64,000 nt of DNA from positions 62,001 to 126,000 of the forward strand of contig NZ_JAMBOX010000015.1 in assembly GCF_023715785.1 (NCBI RefSeq), given 5' to 3'. The DNA comes from Neobacillus niacini. GTDB lineage: Bacteria; Bacillota; Bacilli; Bacillales; Cytobacillaceae. Under the pieces are notes generated by a model. The model made no database searches, was not told the origin of the DNA, and saw nothing but the letters and a program-made list of their open reading frames with translations. A program made the position numbers and the translations under genes. Shown piece by piece: positions 43,304 through 52,216 of this stretch. The first letter of the stretch is position 1, and each line of letters opens with the position of its first letter.

Positions 43304-44350
43304 CTAAGGCTTATAAATCTGATCAAATATTCCCCCGTCATCAAAATGGATTTTTTGCGCTTTCTTCCAGCCGCCAAACACGTCATCGATGGTAAAAAGT
43401 TTGATATCTGGGAATTTATCTGCATATTTGGCAGCAATATCCTCGTTCCGTGGGCGATAATAGTTTTTCGCAGCAATTTCCTGCCCTGCTTTACTATACA
43501 AATAGTCAAGATAGGCTTTGGCCACTTCTTCTGTTCCGTGTTTTTTCGCAATACTGTCCACAACAGCTACTGGAGGCTCCGCCAAAATGCTGACGGATGG
43601 ATTGACGATTTCAAATTGATCCTTGCCAAGCTCATTGATCGCAAGATAGGCCTCATTTTCCCAGGCAATCAGGACATCGCCGATACCTCTTTCCACAAAG
43701 GTCGTCGTGGAACCGCGGGCACCCGAATCCAATACTGGGACGTTCTTAAACAGTTTTTCCACAAATTCTTTCGCCTTTTGTTCATCACCGCTGTTTTGCT
43801 CGAGGGCATAGCCCCATGCCGCCAAGTAATTCCATCTCGCTCCGCCGGAGGTTTTCGGATTTGGTGTAATCACGGACACATCTCTTTTCAGTAGATCATC
43901 CCAATCCTTGATATTTTTTGGATTGCCTTTCCGGACCAAGAAGACGATGGTGGACGTATACGGTGAACTGTTGTCGGCGAGGCGCTCCTGCCATTTTTCA
44001 TCCAGCTTGCCGGCGTCGGCAATCGCATCGATATCATAGGCAAGGGCAAGTGTGACGACATCTGCCTCCAAGCCATCGATAACCGACCGAGACTGCTTGC
44101 CGGAGCCGCCATGAGATTGGTTAATCGATACCTTTTGGCCTGTTTCTTTTTCCCAGTAGGCGGCAAAGCTTTTGTTAAATTCCTCATATAATTCTCGGGT
44201 TGGGTCATAGGAAACATTTAATAATGTGACGTGTTCTTTTTTGTTCGCAGCTGCTTTTTTTGACGGTTCCGTTGAACTTTGGCTGGAGCATGCGGCCACC
44301 CCGATTAATAATAAAATTGAAAAAAGTGTCATCCAGAATTTTTTTAGCAT
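43304..44350 (-). CDS. sbp: Sulfate-binding lipoprotein
   Basis: 348 residues. Lipobox VAAC with Cys21. Family motifs: [83 protein letters not shown] and the [10 protein letters not shown] segment. It captures sulfate (or thiosulfate) outside the membrane for CysTWA. AGAGGAGAA ribosome site. A hairpin leader precedes it. Confidence 0.93.
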   Translation of the reverse strand: MLKKFWMTLFSILLLIGVAACSSQSSTEPSKKAAANKKEHVTLLNVSYDPTRELYEEFNKSFAAYWEKETGQKVSINQSHGGSGKQSRSVIDGLEADVVTLALAYDIDAIADAGKLDEKWQERLADNSSPYTSTIVFLVRKGNPKNIKDWDDLLKRDVSVITPNPKTSGGARWNYLAAWGYALEQNSGDEQKAKEFVEKLFKNVPVLDSGARGSTTTFVERGIGDVLIAWENEAYLAINELGKDQFEIVNPSVSILAEPPVAVVDSIAKKHGTEEVAKAYLDYLYSKAGQEIAAKNYYRPRNEDIAAKYADKFPDIKLFTIDDVFGGWKKAQKIHFDDGGIFDQIYKP

Positions 44351-44378
44351 ACTGATTCTCCTCTATTTGTTTTTTTGA

Positions 44379-44459
44379 GGGCTTTTTTCAATAAAAAAAG
44401 CCCATTAGTTATTGGATGTACATAGCCATGTACATTAACTAAAGGGCCTTCGGGTGACC
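44379..44459 (-). terminator. Leader with mutually exclusive hairpins between yezD and sbp
   Basis: Read on the minus strand, GCCC-TTTAGTTA pairs across an inner ATGTACAT/ATGTACAT dyad with TAACTAA-TGGGC and is followed by seven U, an intrinsic terminator. The same GGGC-U6 can instead pair with a downstream A6-GCCC (44379-44388 with 44394-44403), which would consume the terminator tail. The section may simply end the yezD transcript, or be an attenuator of sbp. Confidence 0.65.
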
Positions 44460-44478
44460 GATCGGCAGTTATTCATTT

Positions 44479-44670
44479 TCATATTTTCCGTTGGCTGGAA
44501 CTTTGGCTATTTGCTTTTTTTTGCAGCGGCAGCCGGTGTTTCTCCAAGCGGTCTATCTGGGTAATTTGCGAATCATGGACGGTGATTTGAATGGTTCCAA
44601 ATTCCAACCCATTCAACAGGCTCGTGATTTTATCCAGCACCTGCTGATCAAGATGTCCTTTTAACGACAA
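44479..44670 (-). CDS. yezD: YezD-family small protein (DUF2292)
   Basis: 63 residues. The LDQQVLDKITSLLNGLEFGTIQITVHDSQITQIDRLEKHR core is the DUF2292/YezD pattern, a small beta-rich protein found next to sulfur-assimilation genes. TTG 44670 has AGGAGAGG 6 nt upstream and overlaps the end of the Rrf2 gene by 23 nt. Function unknown; genomic context ties it to sulfate uptake. Confidence 0.82.
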   Translation of the reverse strand: MSLKGHLDQQVLDKITSLLNGLEFGTIQITVHDSQITQIDRLEKHRLPLQKKANSQSSSQRKI

Positions 44671-45103
44671 CTAAATCCTCTCCTTTTATTAAACTAACTC
44701 GGTTTTCCAACAAATCTTCCAGTGTCGTTTGCTCAAGAATATAGGCAATCGTATCTCGGATTAATGACCATAGCGGCTTTAATTGACATCCCTCCTCCAA
44801 AGGACATGGTTCATATTTGGTAATGGAGGCACATGACATGGGTGACAATGGGCCTTCCAATTCCCGGATGACTTCTCCCAAATTGATTTCGTCTGGCTGC
44901 TTGTAAAGCATGTAACCGCCTTTTGCGCCGCGTTTGCTGGTGAGATAGCCCAGTTTTTTGAGCTGGAGTAGAATCTGTTCCAGGTAATGAATGCTGACTA
45001 GTGTTTTTTCCGAAATTTCCTGTATTCCCATTACAGCCCCTTGGTGATTCCCAAGCAACAGCAGGGCCCGCAGTGCATATTCTCCTTTACTCGACACCTT
45101 CAT
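44648..45103 (-). CDS. Rrf2-family regulator with three cysteines (sulfate-uptake operon)
   Basis: About 151 residues. Rrf2 winged helix (VSSKGEYALRALLLLG, ISIHYLEQILLQLKKLGYLTSKRGAKGGYML) with the IRELEGPLSP hinge. A Cys cluster follows, spaced C-x8-C-x5-C (MSCASITKYEPCPLEEGC), like Fe-S cluster Rrf2 proteins and unlike CymR, which has no such Cys. ATG 45103 is used because AGGAGG (45111-45116) lies 7 nt upstream; the ATG at 45109 is too close. Probably controls its own operon through the two dyads upstream. Confidence 0.8.
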   Translation of the reverse strand: MKVSSKGEYALRALLLLGNHQGAVMGIQEISEKTLVSIHYLEQILLQLKKLGYLTSKRGAKGGYMLYKQPDEINLGEVIRELEGPLSPMSCASITKYEPCPLEEGCQLKPLWSLIRDTIAYILEQTTLEDLLENRVSLIKGEDLVVVKRTS

Positions 45104-45116
45104 GGACATGCCTCCT

Positions 45117-45189
45117 AATGTTGAGTGTTTCAGTCAACATTTACTGGTAAAATAGATTCCCATTAATGTTGAGTGTTTCAGTCAACATT
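45117..45189. promoter_or_regulatory. Two 25-bp dyad operators upstream of the Rrf2 gene
   Basis: Identical dyads at 45117-45141 and 45165-45189: AATGTTGA and TCAACATT arms around GTGTTTCAG, 48 bp apart. Each is followed by the conserved YACTGRTAAAA. The proximal copy overlaps the ribosome site, and the pair could block transcription start and passage. Likely bound by the Rrf2 protein. The gap 45190-45475 beyond shows nothing else I recognise. Confidence 0.75.
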
Positions 45190-45475
45190 CACTGATAAAA
45201 ATTCATCCCGATGACGTGATGGGACAAGACTTGTTTACTAGGTATTAGTTTTTTATAAATATATGCAATGAATGGTTGAAGGACACTTATCCAACTCTTC
45301 GAGTGGATTGTCTCATCAGCCCATTTATTTTTAAATCCTATTAACTCTATAGGATTACTTATTTAAAGATCATAATATGCCATTTGCTCAAAATCAAGAA
45401 CTTTTTGAAAATTTTATCGACTTAGGAAAAAGGAGAGAGGGAGAAGCAAAGAGGGTGCGCAGTGGTAAAAGCGAA

Positions 45476-46384
45476 TTAATCTGTTAGTGCCAGCCGGAGT
45501 GCAGTCCGGCAATCACCGACCAAGTGCACATCGCCCCGATTTTCCCCATATAAAAGCAGCAAAAGGAGGGTGTATATGGCTTTGAAGCGGGCCATTCGTT
45601 TGATTTCTGGTTCTACCTCACCATACATCTGAAAAAAGGATTCCCTGCCTTCGGGAGGTAAAAAACTATAGACAATCGACAGGTCCAGCGCCGGGTGGCC
45701 AATATGGGTATCGCCCCAATCAATCACGGCCAATACGCGGCCTGCCTCATCGACAAGCATATTGCGAATATGCAGATCTCCATGAACGAGTGCTTTGGTT
45801 TCATCCGTAAACGGCCTTCGAATGGACGAGAGGAAGCCCCCAATCCGTTCCATTTCATCATACCCCATCAGCCCTTTTGCCTTTTCCATATTCGCCTCGA
45901 GTATTGGCTTTCTTTTTAAAAAATTAAGCCTGCCCAATTGGTCATGGGGAACCCCCAGCTTTTCCGCCTCCGAGGCAGAAAAAGCATGCAATGTCTTTAA
46001 AAATTGGGCCAATGGTTCAACGGATTGCATTCGCTGTTCAAGCGTCAATCCCGTTGGCGTCACACCGCTTAAGAGCTTATACCCGGCAAACGGCCATGGA
46101 AATGGTTCGTCAGGGGTCCCGACAAAAAGAGGATTCGGTACCGGGATTGGCAACAATGGCGCTATCTCTGGAAGCAGCCGGATTTCCGTCTCCAACAAAC
46201 CGGCTGCCATCTCCCTTCGGGGAAACCGAAAAACAAACTGCCCATTTACTAGATAGACGGAATTATCAAATCCCTCTCCCAGCACATGGGCTGTCACTGG
46301 TTTCAACTGCGGGAACTGACAACCAATCATCAACTCCGCTATACTTTTAGAAACCTCAATCTCCGGAGACCACGGGTCATTCAT
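45476..46384 (-). CDS. APH-family phosphotransferase (macrolide-kinase-like)
   Basis: About 302 residues. VLGEGFDNSVYLVNGQFVFRFPRREMAAGLLETE, ALVHGDLHIRNMLV (catalytic HGDxxxxN), VLAVIDWGDTHIGHPALDLS. The layout resembles Mph-type macrolide 2'-phosphotransferases and related antibiotic kinases, but the resistance substrate cannot be decided here. ATG 46384 is used; GTG 46393 is an alternative. Confidence 0.78.
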   Translation of the reverse strand: MNDPWSPEIEVSKSIAELMIGCQFPQLKPVTAHVLGEGFDNSVYLVNGQFVFRFPRREMAAGLLETEIRLLPEIAPLLPIPVPNPLFVGTPDEPFPWPFAGYKLLSGVTPTGLTLEQRMQSVEPLAQFLKTLHAFSASEAEKLGVPHDQLGRLNFLKRKPILEANMEKAKGLMGYDEMERIGGFLSSIRRPFTDETKALVHGDLHIRNMLVDEAGRVLAVIDWGDTHIGHPALDLSIVYSFLPPEGRESFFQMYGEVEPEIKRMARFKAIYTLLLLLLYGENRGDVHLVGDCRTALRLALTD

Positions 46385-46405
46385 CAAACGCACGCACCTA
46401 TTCTA

Positions 46406-47302
46406 TTAAGAAGTTGTAGTAGGATTATTTTTGCCCAATTTCATTTCAAGTTTTTCACTTAAAAAGGTAGACCCCAAAATCAGAACACCGCCAACCATTT
46501 GAAGTACCGTCATACTCTCACTTAAAAAGATCGCGGCGAAAATGACGGCGGATATCGGGTCGATGTAGCTGAGTACGGCTATAGTCTGCCCTTTTAACTG
46601 CTGAAGCGACGAAAAATATAAAAAATAGGCAAAACCCGTATGGACGATCCCCAGGATCAGGATGAACATAATAGAAGAGGAGTTTAACCCTGATAAATCC
46701 AGCTGTCCCTGTACTAAAATATAAGGAAGCAGGACAATGGCCGCTGTCATTAACTGTACAAGCGTGATTTCAAACCCGGATAAATTTTTAATAAATTTGT
46801 TCATTAAAATCACGCTGGCATAAAAGCCCGCCGCTAACAAGCCGTAGAAGATGCCGAGTCCGTGATTATATGATCCAGTTCCACCAACTGACCCGTTTTG
46901 GACGATCAAATATAATCCGGCCATCGCCGCAAGGATGCAGCCCGCCTTCGCAAGGGTGATTTTTTCCTTCAAAATCCACGGGGCCAAAATCATCACAAAC
47001 ACCGGCGCAAAGTAATAGCTGATGGTGGCATTGGAGATGGTCGTGTACCGGTACGATTCAAAAAGAAAAATCCAATTTAGGCCGACCGCACCCCCGGATA
47101 AAAGCAGCAAAACGGCATTCTTCTTTAACATTTTAACGGATACCTTGTGTTTGACCAGTAAACTGGCAACGAGTAGGAATAGGCTCCCAATCACGCCCCT
47201 TAAAAAAGCAATTTCACTCGAACTCAGGTCGATGTTTTTTACAAAAAGGCCAAGACTCCCAAAAATAAGCATGGCCGATAGTAACTTCATTTTTCCATTC
47301 AT
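46406..47302 (-). CDS. EamA/DMT-superfamily transporter
   Basis: 298 residues, ten membrane segments in two EamA repeats. Visible: LIFGSLGLFVKNIDLSSSEIAFLRGVIGSLFLL in repeat 1 and GFAYFLYFSSLQQLKGQTIAVLSYIDPISAVIFAAIFLSE in repeat 2. A drug/metabolite exporter of unknown substrate. The starting ATG has a GAGGGGCTG site. Confidence 0.88.
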   Translation of the reverse strand: MNGKMKLLSAMLIFGSLGLFVKNIDLSSSEIAFLRGVIGSLFLLVASLLVKHKVSVKMLKKNAVLLLLSGGAVGLNWIFLFESYRYTTISNATISYYFAPVFVMILAPWILKEKITLAKAGCILAAMAGLYLIVQNGSVGGTGSYNHGLGIFYGLLAAGFYASVILMNKFIKNLSGFEITLVQLMTAAIVLLPYILVQGQLDLSGLNSSSIMFILILGIVHTGFAYFLYFSSLQQLKGQTIAVLSYIDPISAVIFAAIFLSESMTVLQMVGGVLILGSTFLSEKLEMKLGKNNPTTTS

Positions 47303-47332
47303 GTTGAATAACAGCCCCTCATGTATAAATCA

Positions 47333-48346
47333 TTATGGCCGGAAGGTTTGTCGGACAGTTCCGGTTCCGCCCCCAACTTCCACCTCGGCAAACGCGCCAT
47401 TGATAAACGTCATCTGCGGTGGAATATGACCGCAATCGATATCGTAGATAATCGGAATCCCTAACTCATTGGCAAGATCTTTGTAAACATCCTCGACGTA
47501 GTAGTTTTTCACAGGAATATTGGGACCCCTCCCAAACATCAGGCCAGAACAATTATCAAACCAGCCTGCCAGTTTCATTTGGACCAGTGACCTGCGGAGG
47601 TCGGCCGTGTTTAATTCGCAATTCTCCAAATACCAAATGACGGGCTCGCCAGGGATGTGCTGAGTTCTGAAACCAGCCACATCACCAAATGGTGTACCGA
47701 CAAGATGCCGGATAATATCAATGCAGCCGCCAAGCAATCGGCCATGAATTTTCTCAGTCTGGCCAGAAACTGTTTTCCAAACAGTCGGCTCAGTTAACTG
47801 AAACACGCATGGCGACGGATTCGAATGATTCCATGCCTTTTGATAGAGTTTCGAGGAGCGCTGGTGGATAGAATCACCAGTGTTTGTTGATAAAACAGCC
47901 CGCCACATCGCAGTTGTTTCGTCCGAAAATTCTCCACGCAAATCGATTAGGTTTGTTCCGTGGGCAGTAGCTATCCCGGTTTTTAAGGTAATAGCCAGTA
48001 AAAGACCACTCACATCGGAGTAGCCTAATACCCACTTGGTTTTCATAGTTTCAAAGTCAAGGTGCTCAAGAATCTCTACTAATAGGTCGCCGCCCCATGG
48101 AGGTAGGATGATGTCGATGTCATCGTCAGCTATCATATCGTTAAACTCAACAGCCCGTTTCAAAGCGGGTGCCGATTTTGCCTTATCTTCTGTCCAGACT
48201 GTTTCCCCGATGATTGTTTGAAACCCGTCCTGCTCGAGTCTTGTGCATGCCAACTTTACAAGATCATGCAATTCGGCAGGCACCCCAGATGAAGGTGCTG
48301 TCACTCCGATTGTCGCAGCCTGTTTTAAAAATGGATAGGTAATCAT
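47333..48346 (-). CDS. S66-family LD-carboxypeptidase / MccF-like
   Basis: About 337 residues. ATIGVTAPSSGVPAELHDL, the catalytic Ser region LGYSDVSGLLLA, LLGGCIDIIRHLVGTPFGD and the Glu/His pair (DIDCGHIPPQMTF) match S66 peptidases. Substrates range from murein tetrapeptides to microcin C-type antibiotics; MccF-like self-immunity is possible. ATG 48346 with GAGGGGG 7 nt upstream is used rather than the earlier ATGs. Confidence 0.85.
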   Translation of the reverse strand: MITYPFLKQAATIGVTAPSSGVPAELHDLVKLACTRLEQDGFQTIIGETVWTEDKAKSAPALKRAVEFNDMIADDDIDIILPPWGGDLLVEILEHLDFETMKTKWVLGYSDVSGLLLAITLKTGIATAHGTNLIDLRGEFSDETTAMWRAVLSTNTGDSIHQRSSKLYQKAWNHSNPSPCVFQLTEPTVWKTVSGQTEKIHGRLLGGCIDIIRHLVGTPFGDVAGFRTQHIPGEPVIWYLENCELNTADLRRSLVQMKLAGWFDNCSGLMFGRGPNIPVKNYYVEDVYKDLANELGIPIIYDIDCGHIPPQMTFINGAFAEVEVGGGTGTVRQTFRP

Positions 48347-48410
48347 CCACATCCCCCTCAATGCTTTTAGATGATTTTACCAAATGCCAGGAAGTTTTGA
48401 CAGAAAAAAA

Positions 48411-48433
48411 CGAACAGTGATAAGCACTGTTCG
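48411..48433 (-). terminator. Terminator of the YggT gene
   Basis: Stem CGAACAGTG (48411-48419) / CACTGTTCG (48425-48433) with loop ATAAG, and a run of seven T on the minus strand side. Confidence 0.88.
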
Positions 48434-48440
48434 CTTTGGG

Positions 48441-48722
48441 TTAAATCCCCAAGAAATTCAATGATTGGTTAAGCCCTTCTAAAGCAAAACTGCTTAAAAA
48501 GTGGAACACAAAGAGGGCAATAATGGGTGAAAAATCAATTGGCCCGAGCGGAGGGATGAACTTTCTAAAGAATCCCAAATAGGGTTCAACCAGTTTGCCA
48601 ATCCCCTGGCCCACCTTCGAGGTTTGAAATCCAGGAAACCATGAACCGAAAATGGCGATAATAATCAACCAATAGTATAAATCAAATGCATATTTTCCAA
48701 TTAGTAAAATGTTTGTACCCAA
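48441..48722 (-). CDS. YggT-family membrane protein
   Basis: 93 residues, two membrane segments of the YggT fold: ILLIGKYAFDLYYWLIIIAIFGSWFPG, LVEPYLGFFRKFIPPLGPIDFSPIIALFVFHFL. In other bacteria it is linked to cell division or osmotic tolerance. TTG 48722 with GCAGGAGA upstream. It is monocistronic, bounded by a terminator. Confidence 0.85.
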   Translation of the reverse strand: MGTNILLIGKYAFDLYYWLIIIAIFGSWFPGFQTSKVGQGIGKLVEPYLGFFRKFIPPLGPIDFSPIIALFVFHFLSSFALEGLNQSLNFLGI

Positions 48723-48778
48723 AATAAATCTCCTGCCTATTCAAGTTTTAAAAATTGCTATGTATCATATACGGTTGT

Positions 48779-49189
48779 CTACCAAGAAGGTTTCATTGAT
48801 TTTTTTTTCGAATCTCCATCCGTGCCACCGAAGGCAATGCAGTAATGATCCGGGTCGATGATGGCAAACTCTTTCCATGGGCCCGAATTGGGATCAATCC
48901 ATGGTTCCACTACAAATTTGGTGCTTTTTTCTTTAAATTCCTGATAAAGTTCGTCCAGTGCAGTCCAATTTTCCACGTAACAATAAATGTCTGGTGCCGG
49001 TAGTTTGTTAGGCCGGACATCTTCAGGGGAATTTGCCTGGAGCAACTTCACGGCCAATCCAGTAAACCCGTCGCGGATAGCCCACCAATCGGTCACTTCA
49101 CAGCCAAGAACGTTGCGGTAAAAGGCCTGCGATTTTTTTAAATCGGAAACTAGCAATACGGTTAAGGAACTGTGAATTTGTCTATTCAT
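48779..49189 (-). CDS. VOC-family (glyoxalase/bleomycin-resistance) protein
   Basis: About 136 residues. One VOC module pair: SSLTVLLVSDLKKSQAFYRNVLGCEVTDWW, CYVENWTALDELYQEFKE and KEFAIIDPDHYCIAFGG (metal ligand Glu/His positions partly visible). Function not assignable. ATG 49189 is chosen for spacing to AAAGGAT. Divergent from the pentapeptide-repeat gene. Confidence 0.78.
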   Translation of the reverse strand: MNRQIHSSLTVLLVSDLKKSQAFYRNVLGCEVTDWWAIRDGFTGLAVKLLQANSPEDVRPNKLPAPDIYCYVENWTALDELYQEFKEKSTKFVVEPWIDPNSGPWKEFAIIDPDHYCIAFGGTDGDSKKKSMKPSW

Positions 49190-49306
49190 TTCTATCATCC
49201 TTTACAAATTCTTTTATCAATATTACCATATAAAGGTTATGATAACCGTAAAAAGCTTTCAGGGATTGTGCTAAGTATAGTTTCATATAAAAAGGAAGTG
49301 TCGAAA

Positions 49307-50128
49307 TTGTCGACTCCATTAACGATAAGGAAATATGCTGCTAATTGCAAGGATTGCTTCGGGTTGTGCTGTGTCGCATTGCCTTATGCAAAGTCGGCTG
49401 ATTTCGCTTTTGATAAAAACGGTAGAACCCCCTGCAAAAATCTTCAGTCCGACTATCGCTGCCGGATTCACCAAGATCTCAGAAGAGAAGGGTTCCGCGG
49501 ATGTACTGTATATGAGTGCTTCGGCGCCGGTCAAAAGGTTTCGCGGGTTACGTATGGCGGCAACGACTGGCGGGAGAACCCAGAGTCAGCAAAAGAGATG
49601 TTCGAGGTCTTTCCGATTATGCAGCAGCTTCACGAAATCCTTTATTATTTGAATGAGGCGCTTCATTTGGAGGCCACCCGGTCCATTCATAAGGAATTGC
49701 ATGCTGCCTTGGACGAAACGGAAAGCCTTACGACTTTAGGGCCGCACGCAATAATCAACTTAGATGTCCCTGCGCACCGGGCGAAGGTAAATGAGCTGCT
49801 GTTAAAGACTAGCGAATTGGTCCGCGCCCAAACCCCATCCCGGAAAAATCGAAAACTCGGACGGGGAATGGACTTGCTCGGGGCCAAGTTAAGAAAGGCT
49901 GACCTGAGAGGGGCGAATCTAAGAGGGGCGCTGCTGATTGCGGCCGACCTTCGGGAAGCGGATCTGCGATTTGCCGACATGATTGGGGCGGATTTAAGGG
50001 ACACCAACTTAAGCGGTGCAGACCTTACCGGGTGTGTTTTTCTGACCCAGGCCCAGTTGAATGCAGCGCAAGGTGATGGCAGGACCAAGCTGCCGCCGCA
50101 TTTGCGGACGCCGGACCATTGGAAATAA
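49307..50128 (+). CDS. Cys-cluster plus pentapeptide-repeat protein
   Basis: 273 residues. N-terminal CxxCxxxCC-type cluster (NCKDCFGLCCVALPYA) and further Cys (CKNLQ, CRIH, GCTVYECFG) give a YkgJ-like metal-binding region. Residues about 185-255 are eight or nine pentapeptide repeats (GAKLRKADLRGANLRGALLIAADLREADL, A-D/N-L-R spacing), a right-handed quadrilateral beta-helix. TTG 49307 with AAAGGAAGTG 6 nt upstream is chosen over the long upstream frame. Such pentapeptide proteins sometimes act on DNA gyrase, but nothing here shows that. Confidence 0.8.
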   Translation: MSTPLTIRKYAANCKDCFGLCCVALPYAKSADFAFDKNGRTPCKNLQSDYRCRIHQDLRREGFRGCTVYECFGAGQKVSRVTYGGNDWRENPESAKEMFEVFPIMQQLHEILYYLNEALHLEATRSIHKELHAALDETESLTTLGPHAIINLDVPAHRAKVNELLLKTSELVRAQTPSRKNRKLGRGMDLLGAKLRKADLRGANLRGALLIAADLREADLRFADMIGADLRDTNLSGADLTGCVFLTQAQLNAAQGDGRTKLPPHLRTPDHWK

Positions 50129-50134
50129 CCTGTT

Positions 50135-50250
50135 CGCGGATATAATTGTGATTATCGCAGATAAATTGAAAAAATCGCAGATATATTCAATTTTTCGCGG
50201 ATATATTGAAATTAACGCAGATATATCCGATTTTTCCGCGGATATATTCT
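50135..50250. repeat. 20-bp helical repeat array F (between convergent genes)
   Basis: CGCGG/CGCAG followed by ATATATT recurs at 50135, 50156, 50176, 50196, 50216 and 50237 (steps 21, 20, 20, 20, 21), alternating GG and AG in part. The spacing is two helical turns rather than five. It lies between the pentapeptide-repeat gene and fruA. Its sequence is unlike the 52-bp arrays. Confidence 0.85.
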
Positions 50251-50282
50251 GCTCAAGTCCACAGACCAACCCCAAACCACAC

Positions 50283-50321
50283 AAAAAAGCCCCGTTTCCA
50301 CATGGATAACAGGGCTTTTTT
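50283..50321 (-). terminator. Bidirectional terminator of the fru operon
   Basis: AAAAAAGCCC (50283-50292) with GGGCTTTTTT (50312-50321), 19-nt loop with a smaller inner pairing. T-runs on both strands. Confidence 0.88.
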
Positions 50322-50332
50322 AAAAAACAACT

Positions 50333-52201
50333 TTATTCACTTACCGGTTTCTTTAAAATACCCAATAAAATTGCCGAAACAACAGCACCAGCGACAACTG
50401 CTACCAGATACATCAGCCAATTGCCGTCCACTAGTGGCATGACGAATACTCCGCCGTGCGGCGCACGAAGTCCAATCCCGAACAACATCGATAATGCACC
50501 GGCAACGGCTGATCCAGCCATTACGGATGGAATGACGCGAAGCGGGTCGGCAGCCGCAAATGGGATCGCGCCTTCCGTAATAAACGATAATCCCATGATA
50601 TAGTTGACGCGGCCAGCCGCTCGGTCCTGAACGCTAAATTTTTTCTTGAAAAATGTCGTCGCAAGGGCAATGCCTAACGGTGGTACCATGCCGGCTGCCA
50701 TAATCGCAGCCATTGGCTCGTACACACCGTTTGCGATTAACCCTGTACCAAAGACGTAGGCTGCCTTGTTGACAGGGCCGCCCATATCAAATGACATCAT
50801 TAAACCTAAAACAATTCCTAGTAAAATTGCATTTCCTGTTCCAAGACCAGACAACCAATCAGAAATCGCGGTATTTAACGCACCAACAGGTTTGTTGACA
50901 ACAAAGACCATGATAAAACCGGTAATCGCAATTCCTAATAACGGGTACAATAGAATGGTCTTAATCCCTTCAAGTGAAGCAGGTACTCCGGCGAGCAGCT
51001 TTTTCAAGCCAACCACGACATAACCTGCCAAGAAACCTGCCACAAGTCCGCCAAGGAAGCCAGCACCTCCGCTGGCTGCGAGCGCTCCGCCCACCATACC
51101 CGCGGCAAAACCAGGGCGATCGGCAATACTCATCGCGATAAATCCGGCCAAGACTGGAACCATTAAGGCAAAGGCGTTTCCGCCGCCGATTTTCATCAAG
51201 GCTTCGGCAATGACATTGTAAGATGGATCATCCGGATTGGCAGAATTAAAGCCCCAAAGGAAGCTGATGGCGATTAAAATACCGCCTCCGACCACGAAAG
51301 GAAGCATGTTGGAAACACCGTTCATTAAGTGCTTGTAGATGGTCGAACCAATGCCGCGTCCGCCTTGTTCGGATTCCTGTTTGGAGCTGGAACCCCGATA
51401 CACCGGTGCATCCTGCTTTAACGCCCGCTCAATCAATGCTTGAGGTTTACGAATCCCGTCCGCTACCGGAACTTCAATGACATGCTTGCCATTAAATCGG
51501 TTCATTTCCACTTTTGTATCAGCGGCAACGATGACCGCGACGGCATTTTCAATTTCATCGCCCGTCAGCACGTTTTTCGCGCCGCCGGAGCCGTTTGTTT
51601 CGACTTTGATATCGACACCCATTTCAGCGGCTTTGGATTTTAATGAATCCGCGGACATATACGTGTGGGCAATCCCGGTAGGGCAGGCAGTAACCGCCAC
51701 GATGAATTGCTTCTTGCCGGCCATTGATTGCTCTTCTTCTTCATCTTCCTGGTCATGCGAGTTGATAATAGACAAAACCTCATCTTCAGATGCAGCCGTT
51801 AACAGCTGGCTTCGGACCTCTTCTTTTAAAAGAATTGTCGACAAGCGGGAAAGAGCTTCTAAGTGTGTATTGTTTGCTCCTTCTGTAGCCGCAATCATAA
51901 AGAATAGGTGGGCTGGCTGCCCGTCGAGTGATTCGTAGTTGACACCGCCAGTCGATCGTCCAAAGGCAATTGCTGCCTCTTTGACTGCCTCTGTTTTTGC
52001 ATGGGGAATGGCGATGCCTTCGCCGATTCCGGTGGTGCTTTGGGCTTCACGATTTAAAATTGCTTGTTTAAATTGGGATCTGTCGGCTAATTTGCCCGCA
52101 GAAGCCAACACAGTAACCAGTTCTTCAATCACATCCGCTTTTTGCGAACTGTTCAAAGAGAGGTTGATCGTTTGTTTTGTTAATAGCTCTGTTATTCTCA
52201 T
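50333..52201 (-). CDS. fruA: Fructose PTS EIIABC component
   Basis: 622 residues with order EIIA-EIIB-EIIC. EIIA: TGIGEGIAIPHAK with phospho-His at about 67. EIIB: AVTACPTGIAHTYM with the phospho-Cys at about 173. EIIC: about residues 300-615 with membrane segments and GFAAGMVGGALAA, MSFDMGGPVNKAAYVFG. It phosphorylates and imports fructose as fructose-1-P, used by FruK. ATG with an AGAGGTG site. Confidence 0.93.
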   Translation of the reverse strand: MRITELLTKQTINLSLNSSQKADVIEELVTVLASAGKLADRSQFKQAILNREAQSTTGIGEGIAIPHAKTEAVKEAAIAFGRSTGGVNYESLDGQPAHLFFMIAATEGANNTHLEALSRLSTILLKEEVRSQLLTAASEDEVLSIINSHDQEDEEEEQSMAGKKQFIVAVTACPTGIAHTYMSADSLKSKAAEMGVDIKVETNGSGGAKNVLTGDEIENAVAVIVAADTKVEMNRFNGKHVIEVPVADGIRKPQALIERALKQDAPVYRGSSSKQESEQGGRGIGSTIYKHLMNGVSNMLPFVVGGGILIAISFLWGFNSANPDDPSYNVIAEALMKIGGGNAFALMVPVLAGFIAMSIADRPGFAAGMVGGALAASGGAGFLGGLVAGFLAGYVVVGLKKLLAGVPASLEGIKTILLYPLLGIAITGFIMVFVVNKPVGALNTAISDWLSGLGTGNAILLGIVLGLMMSFDMGGPVNKAAYVFGTGLIANGVYEPMAAIMAAGMVPPLGIALATTFFKKKFSVQDRAAGRVNYIMGLSFITEGAIPFAAADPLRVIPSVMAGSAVAGALSMLFGIGLRAPHGGVFVMPLVDGNWLMYLVAVVAGAVVSAILLGILKKPVSE

Positions 52202-52216
52202 AGTTTTTCACCTCTA

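Noticed and set aside
43177..43563. Minus-strand frame crossing array E into sbp
   Set aside because: It is in a different frame from sbp and depends on the 52-bp repeat having no stop; no family similarity.
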